A stretch of DNA of 64,000 nt from assembly GCA_963804245.1 (NCBI GenBank), contig CAWDPQ010000020.1:124001-188000 (forward strand), written 5' to 3'. Source of the DNA: CAWDPQ01 sp963804245. GTDB lineage: Bacteria; Acidobacteriota; Vicinamibacteria; Vicinamibacterales; 2-12-FULL-66-21. Below the pieces are notes generated by a model. The model worked only from the letters and a program-made list of their open reading frames with translations. It ran no database searches and was not told the origin of the DNA. Below are positions 34,213 to 44,240 of this stretch, one piece after another. Position numbers and translations under genes: made by a program. Position 1 is the stretch's first letter, and each line of letters opens with the position of its first letter.

Positions 34213-35310
34213 TCACGGCCTTGCCAGTTCCAGCACTTTGTCGACGATGGCCCGTGCGGCGTCCGGTTTCGCCAGCGCGCGTGCGGCACGAGCCATCGAG
34301 GTGCGCCGCGGCGCATCCTCGGCCAGCGCGATGATCCGTGCCGCCAGACTGCTGCCCGTCAACGTGCTCTCCTCGATCACCTCCGCCGCACCGGCCCGCG
34401 CCAGGACTTGCGCGTTCTTCCGCTGGTGATCGTCCGCCGCTGTCGGCAGCGGAATCAGCAGCGCCGGCTTACCGGCCGCCGTCAGTTCGGCAATCGTCGT
34501 GGCGCCGGCGCGCGAGACGACGAGATCGGCCGCCTTTACTTCACGATCCATGGCGAACAGGAACGGTTCCACCCTGGCCGTGAGCCCCGCCCTCCGGTAA
34601 TCGTCCCGGACGCGTTCCAGATCGCGCTCTCCTGTCTGGTGCGTGATTGCCAGCCGGCCAGGGTAGGCTGCCAGCCGCGGCGCCGCCTCCACCATGGCCA
34701 TGTTGATCGCGTGCGACCCCTGGGAGCCGCCAAAGATCAGGATTCCCGGCGCGCCCACGCGCGCGGCCGCAACCGGATCGAGCTGGCTTTCGCCCTCGAG
34801 AAACTCCGCACGGATCGGATTGCCTGTGACAAAGCCCCTCCTTCCGAAAAAACTGACGGTTTCTTCGAACGTGACAGCCGCGGCATCGACCACGCGCGCC
34901 AGCAACCGGTTGGTGAGACCGGGGATGGCGTTCTGTTCGAGGAGTAGCGTGGGGATCCGTCTGATCGCAGCGGCCAGCACCACCGGCCCCGAGCTGTAGC
35001 CGCCCACGCCAATCACGACATCGGGCGACCGCTGCGAGAGAATCCGCCATGCGTCCACACCACTCATTGGCAGCAGCAACAACGCCCGGGCCAGAGCCAC
35101 CGGCGACCTGCCGCGCAAACCGACGCTGCGCAGGAGATCCAGCTCGAAGCCCTCGCGCGGAATCACACGCGTCTCGATGCCGCGCGCCGTTCCCGCAAAC
35201 GTCACCGTCGCGTCCGGCTGCCGGCGAAGCAGCTCTCGGGCAACGGCGATGCCGGGAAACAGATGGCCGCCCGTCCCCCCGCCCGCGACGACGACGCGCA
35301 AGCCCTTCAT
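34213..35310 (-). CDS. murG: UDP-N-acetylglucosamine-N-acetylmuramyl-(pentapeptide) transferase
   Basis: A peripheral GT28 enzyme that adds GlcNAc to lipid I to make lipid II. 365 residues: VVVAGGGTGGHLFPGIAVA at the N-terminus, IGVGGYSSGP near 100, ILIFGGSQGSHAIN near 190 and SRAGATTIAELTAAGKPALLIPLP near 280. The ATG at 35310 overlaps the ftsW stop by 4 bases; the frame extension through ftsW is noise. Confidence 0.96.
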   Translation of the reverse strand: MKGLRVVVAGGGTGGHLFPGIAVARELLRRQPDATVTFAGTARGIETRVIPREGFELDLLRSVGLRGRSPVALARALLLLPMSGVDAWRILSQRSPDVVIGVGGYSSGPVVLAAAIRRIPTLLLEQNAIPGLTNRLLARVVDAAAVTFEETVSFFGRRGFVTGNPIRAEFLEGESQLDPVAAARVGAPGILIFGGSQGSHAINMAMVEAAPRLAAYPGRLAITHQTGERDLERVRDDYRRAGLTARVEPFLFAMDREVKAADLVVSRAGATTIAELTAAGKPALLIPLPTAADDHQRKNAQVLARAGAAEVIEESTLTGSSLAARIIALAEDAPRRTSMARAARALAKPDAARAIVDKVLELARP

Positions 35311-36440
35311 GCATCCGGCTGTGGCATCGCCGTCGTGATGACGTTGGGCGGCGACGCGTGCTGCGAAACGTTCAGCAGCATTCCCATACCCACCAGATTG
35401 ATCAGCAACGACGAACCGCCGGCACTCACGAACGGCAAGGGGATGCCCTTGGGCGGCAGCAGTCCGAGCACGACGCTGATGTTGAAGAAGGCTTGAAACG
35501 CGACCATCGTGGTCAACCCGATCGCGAGGAAAGCACCGAAGCGATCCGGAGCGCGCATTGACGTCCGCAAACCGCGCCAGATAATCACGCAGAAGCAGGC
35601 GAGGACGACGGTTGTGCCGATGAGGCCAACCTCCTCGCCGATGACCGAATAGATGAAGTCGTTGTGTGGCTCGGGCAGGTAGAAGAGCTTCTGCACGCCC
35701 CCCATGAGCCCCTTCCCGAACACGCCGCCGGTACCGAGGGCAATCATGGATTGGATCAGCTGAAAGCCTCCGTCCAGCGGATCGCTCCACGGATCGAGGA
35801 ACGCCAGCACTCGCCGCCTCCGGTAGTCCGACGACATCACCAGAAAATAGAGGGCGGGAAGCGAGGCGAGGGCGAGTCCGAGCACGTAGCGATAGCTGAT
35901 ACCGGCCGCGAACACCATCATCGCGGCGATGGTGGCCACCGACACGGCCGTGCCGAGATCCGGCTCCGCCAGGATGAGACCAATCACCCCGCCCACGACG
36001 ACAGCGATGGGCAGCAGCGAATAGCCAACGTCGTCGATGCGGTCCATCCGTCGTTCGAGGAGCGCCGCCGTGAAGATGATGACGGCGATCTTCGCGAGCT
36101 CGGAGGGTTGGACGCCGAACGATCCGATGAGCAGCCAGCGAGTCGCGCCTTTCACGGGGCGGCCGAAGAGCACGGCGACGAGGGCAAGGGCGGCGATGCC
36201 GAGCGCCATCCAAATCACCATGGGCTGCCGATACGTGCGGTAGTCGATGCGCATCACGACGGGCACGAGGAACAGACCCATCAGCGCCCACGCCAGCTGC
36301 TTGAACAGGAGGAGGTACGGCACGTGGCCGCGCTCCACCGAGGTCACTGCTGAGGCGCTGTAGACCATGACCACGCCCGTACAGACGAGGAGCACGGTGG
36401 CGGTAAAGAGCAACTTGTCCGATTTGAGCTTTCGCGCCAT
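35307..36440 (-). CDS. ftsW: septal peptidoglycan polymerase FtsW
   Basis: A SEDS-family glycosyltransferase that polymerises lipid II with FtsI. 377 residues with about ten TM helices. Family signatures are GATRWLLIGSFGVQPSELAK, PDLGTA (SEDS Asp region), LPEPHNDFIYSVIGEE and GIPLPFVSAGGSS. GGAG lies 6 bases before the ATG at 36440; an upstream ATG at 36479 has no such site. This gene follows a 222-base gap, the only break in the cluster. Confidence 0.94.
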   Translation of the reverse strand: MARKLKSDKLLFTATVLLVCTGVVMVYSASAVTSVERGHVPYLLLFKQLAWALMGLFLVPVVMRIDYRTYRQPMVIWMALGIAALALVAVLFGRPVKGATRWLLIGSFGVQPSELAKIAVIIFTAALLERRMDRIDDVGYSLLPIAVVVGGVIGLILAEPDLGTAVSVATIAAMMVFAAGISYRYVLGLALASLPALYFLVMSSDYRRRRVLAFLDPWSDPLDGGFQLIQSMIALGTGGVFGKGLMGGVQKLFYLPEPHNDFIYSVIGEEVGLIGTTVVLACFCVIIWRGLRTSMRAPDRFGAFLAIGLTTMVAFQAFFNISVVLGLLPPKGIPLPFVSAGGSSLLINLVGMGMLLNVSQHASPPNVITTAMPQPDA

Positions 36441-36506
36441 ACTCCGCTGCCTAAAGGTCTTGCCGGATCGTTCCGACAAATAGACCTGAACGGTTCCGAG
36501 ACGAGC

Positions 36507-36628
36507 GAGCAGTCAGCAGTCATCAGCCGGACGGGGGCCAAGACACCACCCTCGCAGACCGGGGCAGCCTGCGTTCCCAGCGGACGGTTCTTCACCGCAC
36601 CGACCGGGCTGATGACTGCTCACTGCTC
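36507..36628. repeat. GCAGTCA inverted repeat pair splitting the dcw cluster
   Basis: A 22-base arm (36507-36528, GAGCAGTCAGCAG...) and its complement (36607-36628) differ at one base and flank about 78 bases. It fills the gap between murD and ftsW. It could be a strong hairpin that attenuates or processes the transcript; nothing else is seen in 36441-36662. Confidence 0.7.
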
Positions 36629-36662
36629 GCGCGTCACACTCCCTACCCTCTTCACCACCCGC

Positions 36663-38048
36663 CTACTGCTCGCGCGTGGTGTTCCATTCCGATTCGAGCC
36701 GCCGCATCTCCTGCTTGAACACGCGTCCCCGTTCCGCGTAGTCGCGAAACATGTCGAAGCTGGAGCAGGCCGGCGCCAGAACGACCGATCCGCCCGGCGG
36801 CGCCGCCGCAAACGCTTTGCGAACTGCCGTGCGCATGTCCTCGGCGTCGAGCACGCTGACGCGATTGGCGAAAGCCTCGTGTATCCGCGGACGTGCTTCA
36901 CCGATGGCCACGACGGTTGCGTGGCGCTCGGCCAATGGCCTCTCCAGATCGCGAAAGTCCCCGCCCTTGAACCGGCCGCCCATGATCACGACCAGCCCAG
37001 TCTCGAAGGCCTCGATCGCGCGGCGCGCCGCCTCGATGTTGGTCGCCTTGGAATCGTTCACGAACTGCACACCGCCGATCTCGCCGACCGGTTCGAGCGC
37101 ATGCTCCAGCCCGGTGAACCCCTCGATCGCTCGGGTCATGGCCGCGGCATCAACGCCAGCGAGCTGTGCAATCGCACAGGCGGCGAGCACGTCGGCCAGC
37201 AGGTGCCGTCCGATCAACTTGATCGAGGTCAGCGGAACGAGCCGCTGATCTCCGGCCGGGGAGCGCCGGACGATGGCGCCGCCTTCGATCACGAACCCGT
37301 CGCGCAGGTCCTGCTCCATCGAAAACAACACGCGTTGCGAGCTCGAACGCGAGGCGAGCTGCAACGTCGCCGCGTCATCCGCGTTGAGCACGGCCCAGTC
37401 GGCGGCCGTCTGATTCGCGAAGATGCGTGCTTTTGCCGCCGCGTACTCGGCCACGCTGGCATGACGGTCGAGATGGTCCGGAGAAAAGTTGAGCAGCACT
37501 GCCACCCACGGATGGAATGTGTCGATGCTCTCCAGCTGAAAACTGCTCGTTTCGACGACGTGGATAGTGTCGTCCGTCGATTGATCGACCTGCGCGCTCA
37601 ACGCGTGCCCGATGTTGCCGCCGACGAGTACCTTGAAGCCGCCGGCCTCGAGCATTCGTCCAGTCAGCGTCGTTGTCGTGGACTTTCCCTTCGTCCCGGT
37701 GATGGCCACGATGCGGCCGCGAAGCCATCTCGAGGCCAGCTCCAGCTCGCCGACAACCGTCACACCGGCCCGGCGCGCCGCATCAATCGCCGGGTGTGCG
37801 TTCGGAACACCGGGGCTGAGCACGACCAGATCGGCGTTCATGAACGTTTCCGGCTTGTGACCGCCCAGTTCGAGCGACACGCCGGCGTCACGGAGCTGGT
37901 TCTCTTCATCGATGTGATCGCGGAGATCCGACACGGTCACATCGGCGCCACGGCGTACGAGCAACTCGGCGGCGGCAATGCCGCTCCGCGCCGCCCCGGC
38001 GACGGTGACGCGCTTGCCGCGCACGGAGAATTCGCGATCCTCGGTCAT
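36663..38048 (-). CDS. murD: UDP-N-acetylmuramoyl-L-alanine-D-glutamate ligase
   Basis: Adds D-Glu to UDP-MurNAc-L-Ala. 461 residues; N-terminal VTVAGAARSGIAAAELL, LSPGVPNAHP, ATP loop AITGTKGKSTTTTLTG near 118, NFSPDHLDRH near 195 and NDSKATNIEA near 310. The ATG at 38048 overlaps the mraY stop by 4 bases. It has a normal length. Confidence 0.96.
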   Translation of the reverse strand: MTEDREFSVRGKRVTVAGAARSGIAAAELLVRRGADVTVSDLRDHIDEENQLRDAGVSLELGGHKPETFMNADLVVLSPGVPNAHPAIDAARRAGVTVVGELELASRWLRGRIVAITGTKGKSTTTTLTGRMLEAGGFKVLVGGNIGHALSAQVDQSTDDTIHVVETSSFQLESIDTFHPWVAVLLNFSPDHLDRHASVAEYAAAKARIFANQTAADWAVLNADDAATLQLASRSSSQRVLFSMEQDLRDGFVIEGGAIVRRSPAGDQRLVPLTSIKLIGRHLLADVLAACAIAQLAGVDAAAMTRAIEGFTGLEHALEPVGEIGGVQFVNDSKATNIEAARRAIEAFETGLVVIMGGRFKGGDFRDLERPLAERHATVVAIGEARPRIHEAFANRVSVLDAEDMRTAVRKAFAAAPPGGSVVLAPACSSFDMFRDYAERGRVFKQEMRRLESEWNTTREQ

Positions 38049-39139
38049 CGCAGTTTCAACGTCGTCAGACTGGCCAGCGCGAAGATGATGGCGATGATGA
38101 GAAACCGCCAGATGACCTTCGGCTCGCTCCAGCCAATCAACTCGAAGTGGTGGTGCAACGGCGCCATCTTGAACACACGCTTGCCGGTCATCTTGAAGCT
38201 GGCGACCTGGATGATGACCGACAGGCATTCGATCACGAACACGCCGCCGACGATGACGAGCAGGATTTCCTGCTTGATGAGCAGCGCCACGGTTCCAAGC
38301 GCACCGCCAAGTCCCAGCGAGCCGACGTCGCCCATGAAGATGTCCGCCGGGTGGCAGTTCCACCACAGGAAGCCAAGGCTGGCGCCGACCAGTGCGCCGC
38401 AGAAGATCGTGAGCTCCGCCGCTTCCGACTGCAGTTTGACCAGCTGCAAGTACTGAGCGAAGACGAAGTGCGTCGAGACGTAGGCCAGCGCCGTGAAGGC
38501 CGCCGCCGCAACCGCGAACACGCTGATGGCCAGGCCGTCCAGGCCGTCCGTCAGATTGACGGCGTTGGTTGCGCCGACGAGGACGACAACGGCAAACGGC
38601 ACGTAGAGCCAGCCGAGGTCCGGGATGATTCGTTTGAAAAACGGAAAGATCAGCCGCGTGTTGTACAGCGGTGGTTCCTGGCTGGCGAGGACCATCAACG
38701 AAATTCCGACGGCCAGGCCGACCACGACCTGCCAACCCATCTTGTAGCGCGGCTTCAAGCCGTGATGAGAGCGGCGGACGATCTTCAGATAGTCGTCAAC
38801 GAAACCAATAAGACCGAACGCGAGCGTCGCGATCACCGCAATCCAGGTGAAGGGATTGGTGAGATCGGCCCACAGCAGGGTCGGGACGACCGCTGCGGTG
38901 AGGATCAGCAGCCCGCCCATCGTTGGCGTGCCGGCTTTGGTCCGATGCGTGGCCGGGCCTTCCTGGCGGATCACCTGTCCGATTTGAAACTCGCGGAGCT
39001 TCCGGATCATGACCGGACCAAGCGCGAGGCTGAGAACCAGTGCGGTCAGACTGGCGGCCGCCGTCCGGAACGTGATGTAGCGCGTGACGTTGAGGGCGCC
39101 GATCTGCGTGTGCAGCGGGTAGAGGAGGTGGTAGAGCAT
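38045..39139 (-). CDS. mraY: phospho-N-acetylmuramoyl-pentapeptide transferase
   Basis: An integral membrane enzyme that makes lipid I from UDP-MurNAc-pentapeptide and undecaprenyl phosphate. 364 residues, ten TM helices. GTPTMGGLLIL near 72, FVDDYLKI (DDxxK) near 110, NAVNLTDGLDGLA near 190 and the HHHFE motif near 325. Its ATG shares one base with the murF stop (TGATG). Confidence 0.97.
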   Translation of the reverse strand: MLYHLLYPLHTQIGALNVTRYITFRTAAASLTALVLSLALGPVMIRKLREFQIGQVIRQEGPATHRTKAGTPTMGGLLILTAAVVPTLLWADLTNPFTWIAVIATLAFGLIGFVDDYLKIVRRSHHGLKPRYKMGWQVVVGLAVGISLMVLASQEPPLYNTRLIFPFFKRIIPDLGWLYVPFAVVVLVGATNAVNLTDGLDGLAISVFAVAAAAFTALAYVSTHFVFAQYLQLVKLQSEAAELTIFCGALVGASLGFLWWNCHPADIFMGDVGSLGLGGALGTVALLIKQEILLVIVGGVFVIECLSVIIQVASFKMTGKRVFKMAPLHHHFELIGWSEPKVIWRFLIIAIIFALASLTTLKLR

Positions 39140-40545
39140 CAGGCGAACTCCTCTTTGAGCCGCTCTACCACTGCATCCGTACCGATGCCGCGCGATCCCT
39201 TCACCAGAACGAGATCACCCGGCCTGACCCGTTCGAGCGCGAGCGCAGCCGCTTCGCCGCTGGAAGCCACGTGCGACGCGGAAGCCGCGGGCATCCCGGC
39301 GTCGACAGCCGCCGCGGCCAGCGCAGCTGCCGCCGGCCCGCCTACCGCGATCAGGAAATCCAGGCCCGCGGCGTGTGCCGCCACACCGCATTCGCGATGG
39401 AGCCCGACCGAGTGGTCGCCAAGCTCCAACATCTCACCGAGCACGGCCACCTTTCGGGCACTCCCCGTAGCGGAGGCGACGACATCGAGCGCCCGCTTCA
39501 GCGCAGCCGGGCTGGAATTGTAGGAATCGTCGATGAGCGTCACGCCACCGGGCAGTCGCAAGAGCTCGCCGCGATGACGCGCCGGTCCAAGACGCGCCGC
39601 ACGATCCACCACGACGTCGAGCGGCACATCGAATTCGAGTGCCACGGCCGTCGCCGCCAACACATTCGACAGATTGCCGGTCCCGAGCAACGGCGTTGTC
39701 ACCGTTCCCGTGCCTGCCCGCGTCATGACCGTGGCCGCCGTACCTTCCAACCCATTTTGTTGGACACCGGTGGCCTGCACATCGGCCGGCGTCTCCACGC
39801 CGAAGGTCACCAGCCGACCCTTGAACCGCGACGCGCGCTCCATCACTCGCGGATCGTTGGCGTTCGCGATGAGCACATCACCTGGCCGGGCGTTCTCCGC
39901 TATCTCCGCCTTGGCATCCGCAATGGCATCGGCGGAGCCGAAGAAACCCATGTGTGCGTCGCCGACGTTGGTCCAGACGCGGACCTCCGGTTCAGAGATG
40001 CCGATCAACGTGCGAATCTCACCCGGATGGTTCATTCCCAGTTCGACCACCGCGACGTCCGGACAGGCGCGCAACTCAAGTAACGAGAGCGGCAGTCCGA
40101 TATGGTTGTTGAGGTTCCCCTTATTCCTGAACACTCGATAACGCGTGGAAAGAAACTCCGCCGCGATCTCCTTCGTCGTCGTCTTGCCGGCGCTACCGGT
40201 CACCGCCGTGACGCGTGCGCCGGATCGGCGGCGAATGTCGCGCGCGATTTCCTGCAGCGCGCGCGTCGTGTCCTCCACCTGCACCACCAGCACGCCGGGA
40301 GCGACGGGCAGGCGGACGGCGGACGCGTCATGCACGAGTACGCCGGCGGCACCCTGGGCCAGCGCGTCGTTGACGAACGCGTGACCATCGAAACGCTCAC
40401 CGCGGATGGCGACGAAGAGATCCCCCGGCGCCAGCGTCCGGCTGTCGATCGCTACGCGCCCAATCGCGGCATCGGCCGCGCCGCTCACCAGGCGACCCCG
40501 GGTCGCGGCAACGATGTGAGCGGCGGTCAGTGGCAGCGGTTCCAC
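39139..40545 (-). CDS. murF: UDP-N-acetylmuramoyl-tripeptide-D-alanyl-D-alanine ligase
   Basis: Adds D-Ala-D-Ala to finish the pentapeptide. 468 residues; VAIDSRTLAPGDLFVA, ATP loop AVTGSAGKTTTKEIA near 110, GNLNNHIGLPLSLL, ELGMNHPGEI and DDSYNSSPAALK. I chose the GTG at 40545, 4 bases after the murE stop, over a longer frame that begins inside murE. The ddl gene that supplies D-Ala-D-Ala is absent from the window. Confidence 0.94.
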   Translation of the reverse strand: MEPLPLTAAHIVAATRGRLVSGAADAAIGRVAIDSRTLAPGDLFVAIRGERFDGHAFVNDALAQGAAGVLVHDASAVRLPVAPGVLVVQVEDTTRALQEIARDIRRRSGARVTAVTGSAGKTTTKEIAAEFLSTRYRVFRNKGNLNNHIGLPLSLLELRACPDVAVVELGMNHPGEIRTLIGISEPEVRVWTNVGDAHMGFFGSADAIADAKAEIAENARPGDVLIANANDPRVMERASRFKGRLVTFGVETPADVQATGVQQNGLEGTAATVMTRAGTGTVTTPLLGTGNLSNVLAATAVALEFDVPLDVVVDRAARLGPARHRGELLRLPGGVTLIDDSYNSSPAALKRALDVVASATGSARKVAVLGEMLELGDHSVGLHRECGVAAHAAGLDFLIAVGGPAAAALAAAAVDAGMPAASASHVASSGEAAALALERVRPGDLVLVKGSRGIGTDAVVERLKEEFA

Positions 40546-40549
40546 CCCG

Positions 40550-42085
40550 TTAACACACCCGGCTCCGCATCCGACGTCGCGCGAGCGCCGCACGTGCGAC
40601 CTCGACATCGTCGAACGGCAGCACGCGTTCCCCGATGACCTGGTACTTCTCGTGACCCTTCCCGGCGATCAGCACCAGATCGCCGGACTGCGCATCGTTG
40701 ACAGCGCGGTCGATAGCCTCGCGGCGATCGACGACCGCGACGTACGGTGTCGATCTGGGCGCGGTCGGACCATTTGCCGGCCGGCGATCGGCGGGCACGA
40801 CGATGCCGCGCTTCACTTCCTCGATGATGTCCGCTGGATTCTCCGACCGCGGATTGTCGGAAGTAATGACCACCAGATCGCTCAGCCGCGCGGCTACGGC
40901 GCCCATCAGCGGCCGCTTCGTTCGATCGCGATCGCCGCCGCATCCGAACACGGTTATCAACCGTCCGGCCGCGAGCGGCCGCGCCGTTTCGAGCAGGTTC
41001 TTCATCGCGTCATCGGTGTGGGCGTAATCCACGACCACGCGGACATCGTCGGTGGGTGCAGAGACCAGCTGAAAGCGTCCGGGGACGTTGGCGAGATTCC
41101 AGATGCCCGCCTCAATCGCGCCAAATGGGACGTCGAGCGCCATGGCCGTGGCGAGCGCCGCCAGAATGTTGTACGCGTTGGGCCGACCGACCAGGCGCGA
41201 GCGCACGTGCAGCGTGCCCCGCGGTGTCCGCACGTCGAACTCCAGGCCGTCGAGCGTGACCGCGAGCCGCACCGGCCGCACGTCGGCGGGCGCGTCGATG
41301 GCGTAGGTGACGGGGCGACGCACCGCGGCGGCAAACGTGGCGCCACGCCGATCGTCGAGATTCGTCACACCGACCGCGCCGTCCGGAAGCAACTGGAAGA
41401 GGCGCAGCTTGGCCCGGCTGTACTCTTCCATGTCGGCGTGAAAGTCGAGGTGATCGCGCGTCAGGTTCGTAAAGATCGCGGCGGAGAATCGCAGATGATC
41501 GGCACGTTTGAGCACCAGCGCGTGTGACGAGACTTCCATGACGCAGGCACCGGATTCCTGCGTCACCATTTCGCGCAGCATCTGCTGCAGCTCCGGAGCC
41601 TCAGGCGTCGTCCGTGCGGCTTCACGCTCCGAGTCACCGATGCGATATCCAACGGTACCTATCCGGCCACAGCGAACGCCCGCGGCCTCGAAGATCGAGG
41701 ACAGGACGTAGGAAGTCGTCGTCTTTCCGTTGGTTCCGGTGATGCCGACGAGCGTCAGGTGCTCGCTTGGATGGCCCCAGTACTCCGCGGCAATTGCCGC
41801 CAGCGCGAGTCGCGCATCGTCGACCTGAATCCAGGGAACGTCCGCGCCCGATGGGGCTGCCGTCTCGGCGACGATCGCGGCCGCGCCACGGCCAATCGCC
41901 TCCTTCGCGAACGCCGTGCCGTCGGCGTGCTGCCCGCGCAGGGCGACGAACACGCCGCCGTTCGTGACTTTCCTCGAGTCGTACGCGACACCGGATACCG
42001 TGAGGTTCATCGCGCGATCGTCCAGCCGCGGCGAGCCACCGGCGTCGGGCGTGCGCACGCCTCGAAGCAGTTCGCCAAGCGTCAC
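40550..42085 (-). CDS. murE: UDP-MurNAc-tripeptide synthetase, meso-DAP type
   Basis: Adds the third peptide residue. 511 residues with VAYDSRKVTNGGVFVAL, ATP loop GITGTNGKTTTSYVL near 113, FTNLTRDHLDFH and TSDNPRSE near 410. The DNPR form of that last motif selects meso-diaminopimelate, so peptidoglycan is predicted to be A1-gamma (Gram-negative type). The start is GTG at 42085, overlapping the ftsI stop (GTGA). Confidence 0.95.
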   Translation of the reverse strand: MTLGELLRGVRTPDAGGSPRLDDRAMNLTVSGVAYDSRKVTNGGVFVALRGQHADGTAFAKEAIGRGAAAIVAETAAPSGADVPWIQVDDARLALAAIAAEYWGHPSEHLTLVGITGTNGKTTTSYVLSSIFEAAGVRCGRIGTVGYRIGDSEREAARTTPEAPELQQMLREMVTQESGACVMEVSSHALVLKRADHLRFSAAIFTNLTRDHLDFHADMEEYSRAKLRLFQLLPDGAVGVTNLDDRRGATFAAAVRRPVTYAIDAPADVRPVRLAVTLDGLEFDVRTPRGTLHVRSRLVGRPNAYNILAALATAMALDVPFGAIEAGIWNLANVPGRFQLVSAPTDDVRVVVDYAHTDDAMKNLLETARPLAAGRLITVFGCGGDRDRTKRPLMGAVAARLSDLVVITSDNPRSENPADIIEEVKRGIVVPADRRPANGPTAPRSTPYVAVVDRREAIDRAVNDAQSGDLVLIAGKGHEKYQVIGERVLPFDDVEVARAALARRRMRSRVC

Positions 42086-44212
42086 TGAAGTCCCCGCGCT
42101 GGCACGGCGGGAGGCCGCCTGGACAGCTTGAGCTTCGCGACGTCGCCGCGAACGATGGGTTCGCCGGGAAGCGGCCGGTGATCGATGACGAAACCATCGC
42201 CAGCCATCCGAGCGGTCACGCCGAGCTGCGTCAGCACCCGGACTGCTTCGCGTGCGGACAGACCCTGCAAATCCGGCATCGTGCCCGATTCCGCCGCCTG
42301 GATGATGTTGTTGACGTAGTCCGAAGAATCGCCGACCTTGCGCGGAAGCATCGTCGCCGACTCATCGTCGTGACGGGCGACGAGAACCGGTGGCGGCGCG
42401 CCGATGTTTGGCCCGACTCCGATCTGCCGGAGCGAAGCTTCGGCAATGCGCTTGAACACGGGCGCGGCGACGACACCACCCGTATAGCCACCACCGTGCG
42501 GCGAATCGATGACGACGATGATCGTCAGCGCCGGATCCCGAGAGGGAATGAATCCGATGAAGGAGGCGTTGTACTCGGACCGCGAATACCTTCCGTTGAT
42601 CAGCTTCGCCGCCGTTCCTGTCTTGCCGGCGATGGTGTAGCCGGGAATCTGCGCGGACTTCGCGGTCCCGCGCTGGACGACGTCTTCCATGATCTCGGTG
42701 AGCTCCGCCACGGTCTTTTCCGAGACCGTGCGGCGCAACGACCGGGGTTGGACCAGCGATCGGCGACCATCCTTGATGATCGCCCGCACGACCCGCGGCT
42801 CGATGAGCGTGCCGCCGTTGGCGATCGAGCTCGCCGCTGCCGCCATCTGCACCGGCGTCACGCCGACCTGATATCCCATGGACACGGATGCGAGCGCGCT
42901 CGAATCGAGCCTGGCGGGGTTCCAGACGATGCCCGGGTTCTCACCGCGGAAATCCGGCGCGATCGGCTGGCCGAAGCCAAAACGGCTGACGTAGCGCCCG
43001 AGGCGTTCCGGGCCGAGCCGCAGCCCGACACGGATGGCGCCGACGTTGCTCGACTTCACGATGACGTCCGTGAACGGCATGACGCCATACCGGTGCATGT
43101 CCCGGATCGGCGGACGCCCTTCGAACTTGATGAAGCCCGGAGAACAGTCGACCGGATCCCGCATCGAGATGACGTTCTCTTCGAGCGCGGCCGATGCCGT
43201 CACCAGTTTGAAGGTCGAACCTGGCTCGTACAAGTCCTGAATCGCACGGTTGCGCCGCGACTGCTCGTGCGATTCGAGAAACGTATTCGGATTGAAGGTC
43301 GGCCAGTTCGCGAGGGCGAGGATCTCGCCGGTCCGCGGATCCATGATCAGCGCCGAGCCGCCAGCGGCCCGATTCTTCTCGACGCCGGCGCGCAGCTCCC
43401 GTTCCGCGATGTGCTGCAGGTACTGATCGATGGTGAGCTCGAGCGAGGCTCCGGCCGTGGCCTGGCGGTCGACGCGGCTGAAAAGCGCATGCTGGCGCGC
43501 ATCCGCCGTGACGAGGACCTTGCCGTCTTTGCCGCGCACCTGCGAGTCGTAGGTCGACTCCAGCCCGGCGAGCCCGACGTTGTCGGTGCCTACGTATCCC
43601 AACACGTGCGCCGCCAGCTCCCGCTTCGGGTAGTAACGGCGGTTCTCCTTGAGAAACGCGATGCCCTTGAGCTGCAACGCTCGCACGCGCGACGCCTCTT
43701 CAGGGGAGATCTTCCGGGCCAGATACGCGAATTGCGTGCGCTTGCGCAGCACTTTCGCCATGCTTTGACGCATGGCGTTATCGCAGGCGTCCAGGGCGCC
43801 GCATACCAGCGAGGCCGTACCGATCCGGTCCCTCGACCTCGAGCGGATTGGCGAACACCGTGTCGGCATCGACGCTGTACGCGAGCACACGGCCGTGGCG
43901 GTCGAGGATTTCTCCGCGCTTCGCCGGCACGTCGATGGTGTCGAGTTGCTGCCGGTCGGCGCGCGCCGTGAGATCGGCGTGGGCGACAACCTGGAGGTAG
44001 ATGAGGCGTGCCTCGATGCCAACGGTCCAGAGAGCAAACACGGCCGCGACGGCCATCAGCCTCGACTGGAGCGTTCCCCGCCACGCCTGCGGATGTGTCG
44101 CCTGGTCCCGCGATCCGGCCAGGGGCCGTCGACGGGCGACGGTCCGCAGGGCTCCCGCAGCCCGCCACGGAAACGACAACCAGGATTCGCCGCCGCCCTG
44201 TTGATCCGCCAC
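42082..44212 (-). CDS. ftsI: septal transpeptidase FtsI/PBP3 with PASTA domain, frameshifted
   Basis: A class B penicillin-binding protein that cross-links septal peptidoglycan. The N-terminal frame (44212 to about 43832) has a TM near 50-70 and RGEILDRHGRVLAYS. The rest has the dimerisation domain, YEPGSTFKLVTA (catalytic Ser), VKSSNVGAI (SxN) and AGKTGTAAK (KTG). One C-terminal PASTA domain follows (MPDLQGLSAREAVRVL). The frames differ by one base; dropping a G of coding GGG at 43832-43830 gives a 709-residue protein reading EVEDRIGTASLVCGALDACD. The gene is essential in rods, so a true null is implausible. Confidence 0.9.
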
Positions 44213-44240
44213 TCGTCCTCCCTGATGGCCGCCGTGCGGG

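Noticed and set aside
35311..36291. N-terminal extension of the murG frame to 692 codons
   Set aside because: The extension is out-of-frame ftsW sequence; murG begins at the conserved GGGTGGH-proximal ATG at 35310.
36612..38456. 614-codon plus-strand ORF opposite murD and mraY
   Set aside because: Runs antisense through several conserved genes and their ATGA junctions; no recognisable domain.
38049..38735. N-terminal extension of the murD frame
   Set aside because: It is out-of-frame mraY sequence; the ATG at 38048 overlaps the mraY stop as elsewhere in the cluster.
42178..43971. 597-codon plus-strand ORF opposite ftsI
   Set aside because: Arg/His/Asp-rich composition typical of antisense frames in GC-rich DNA.
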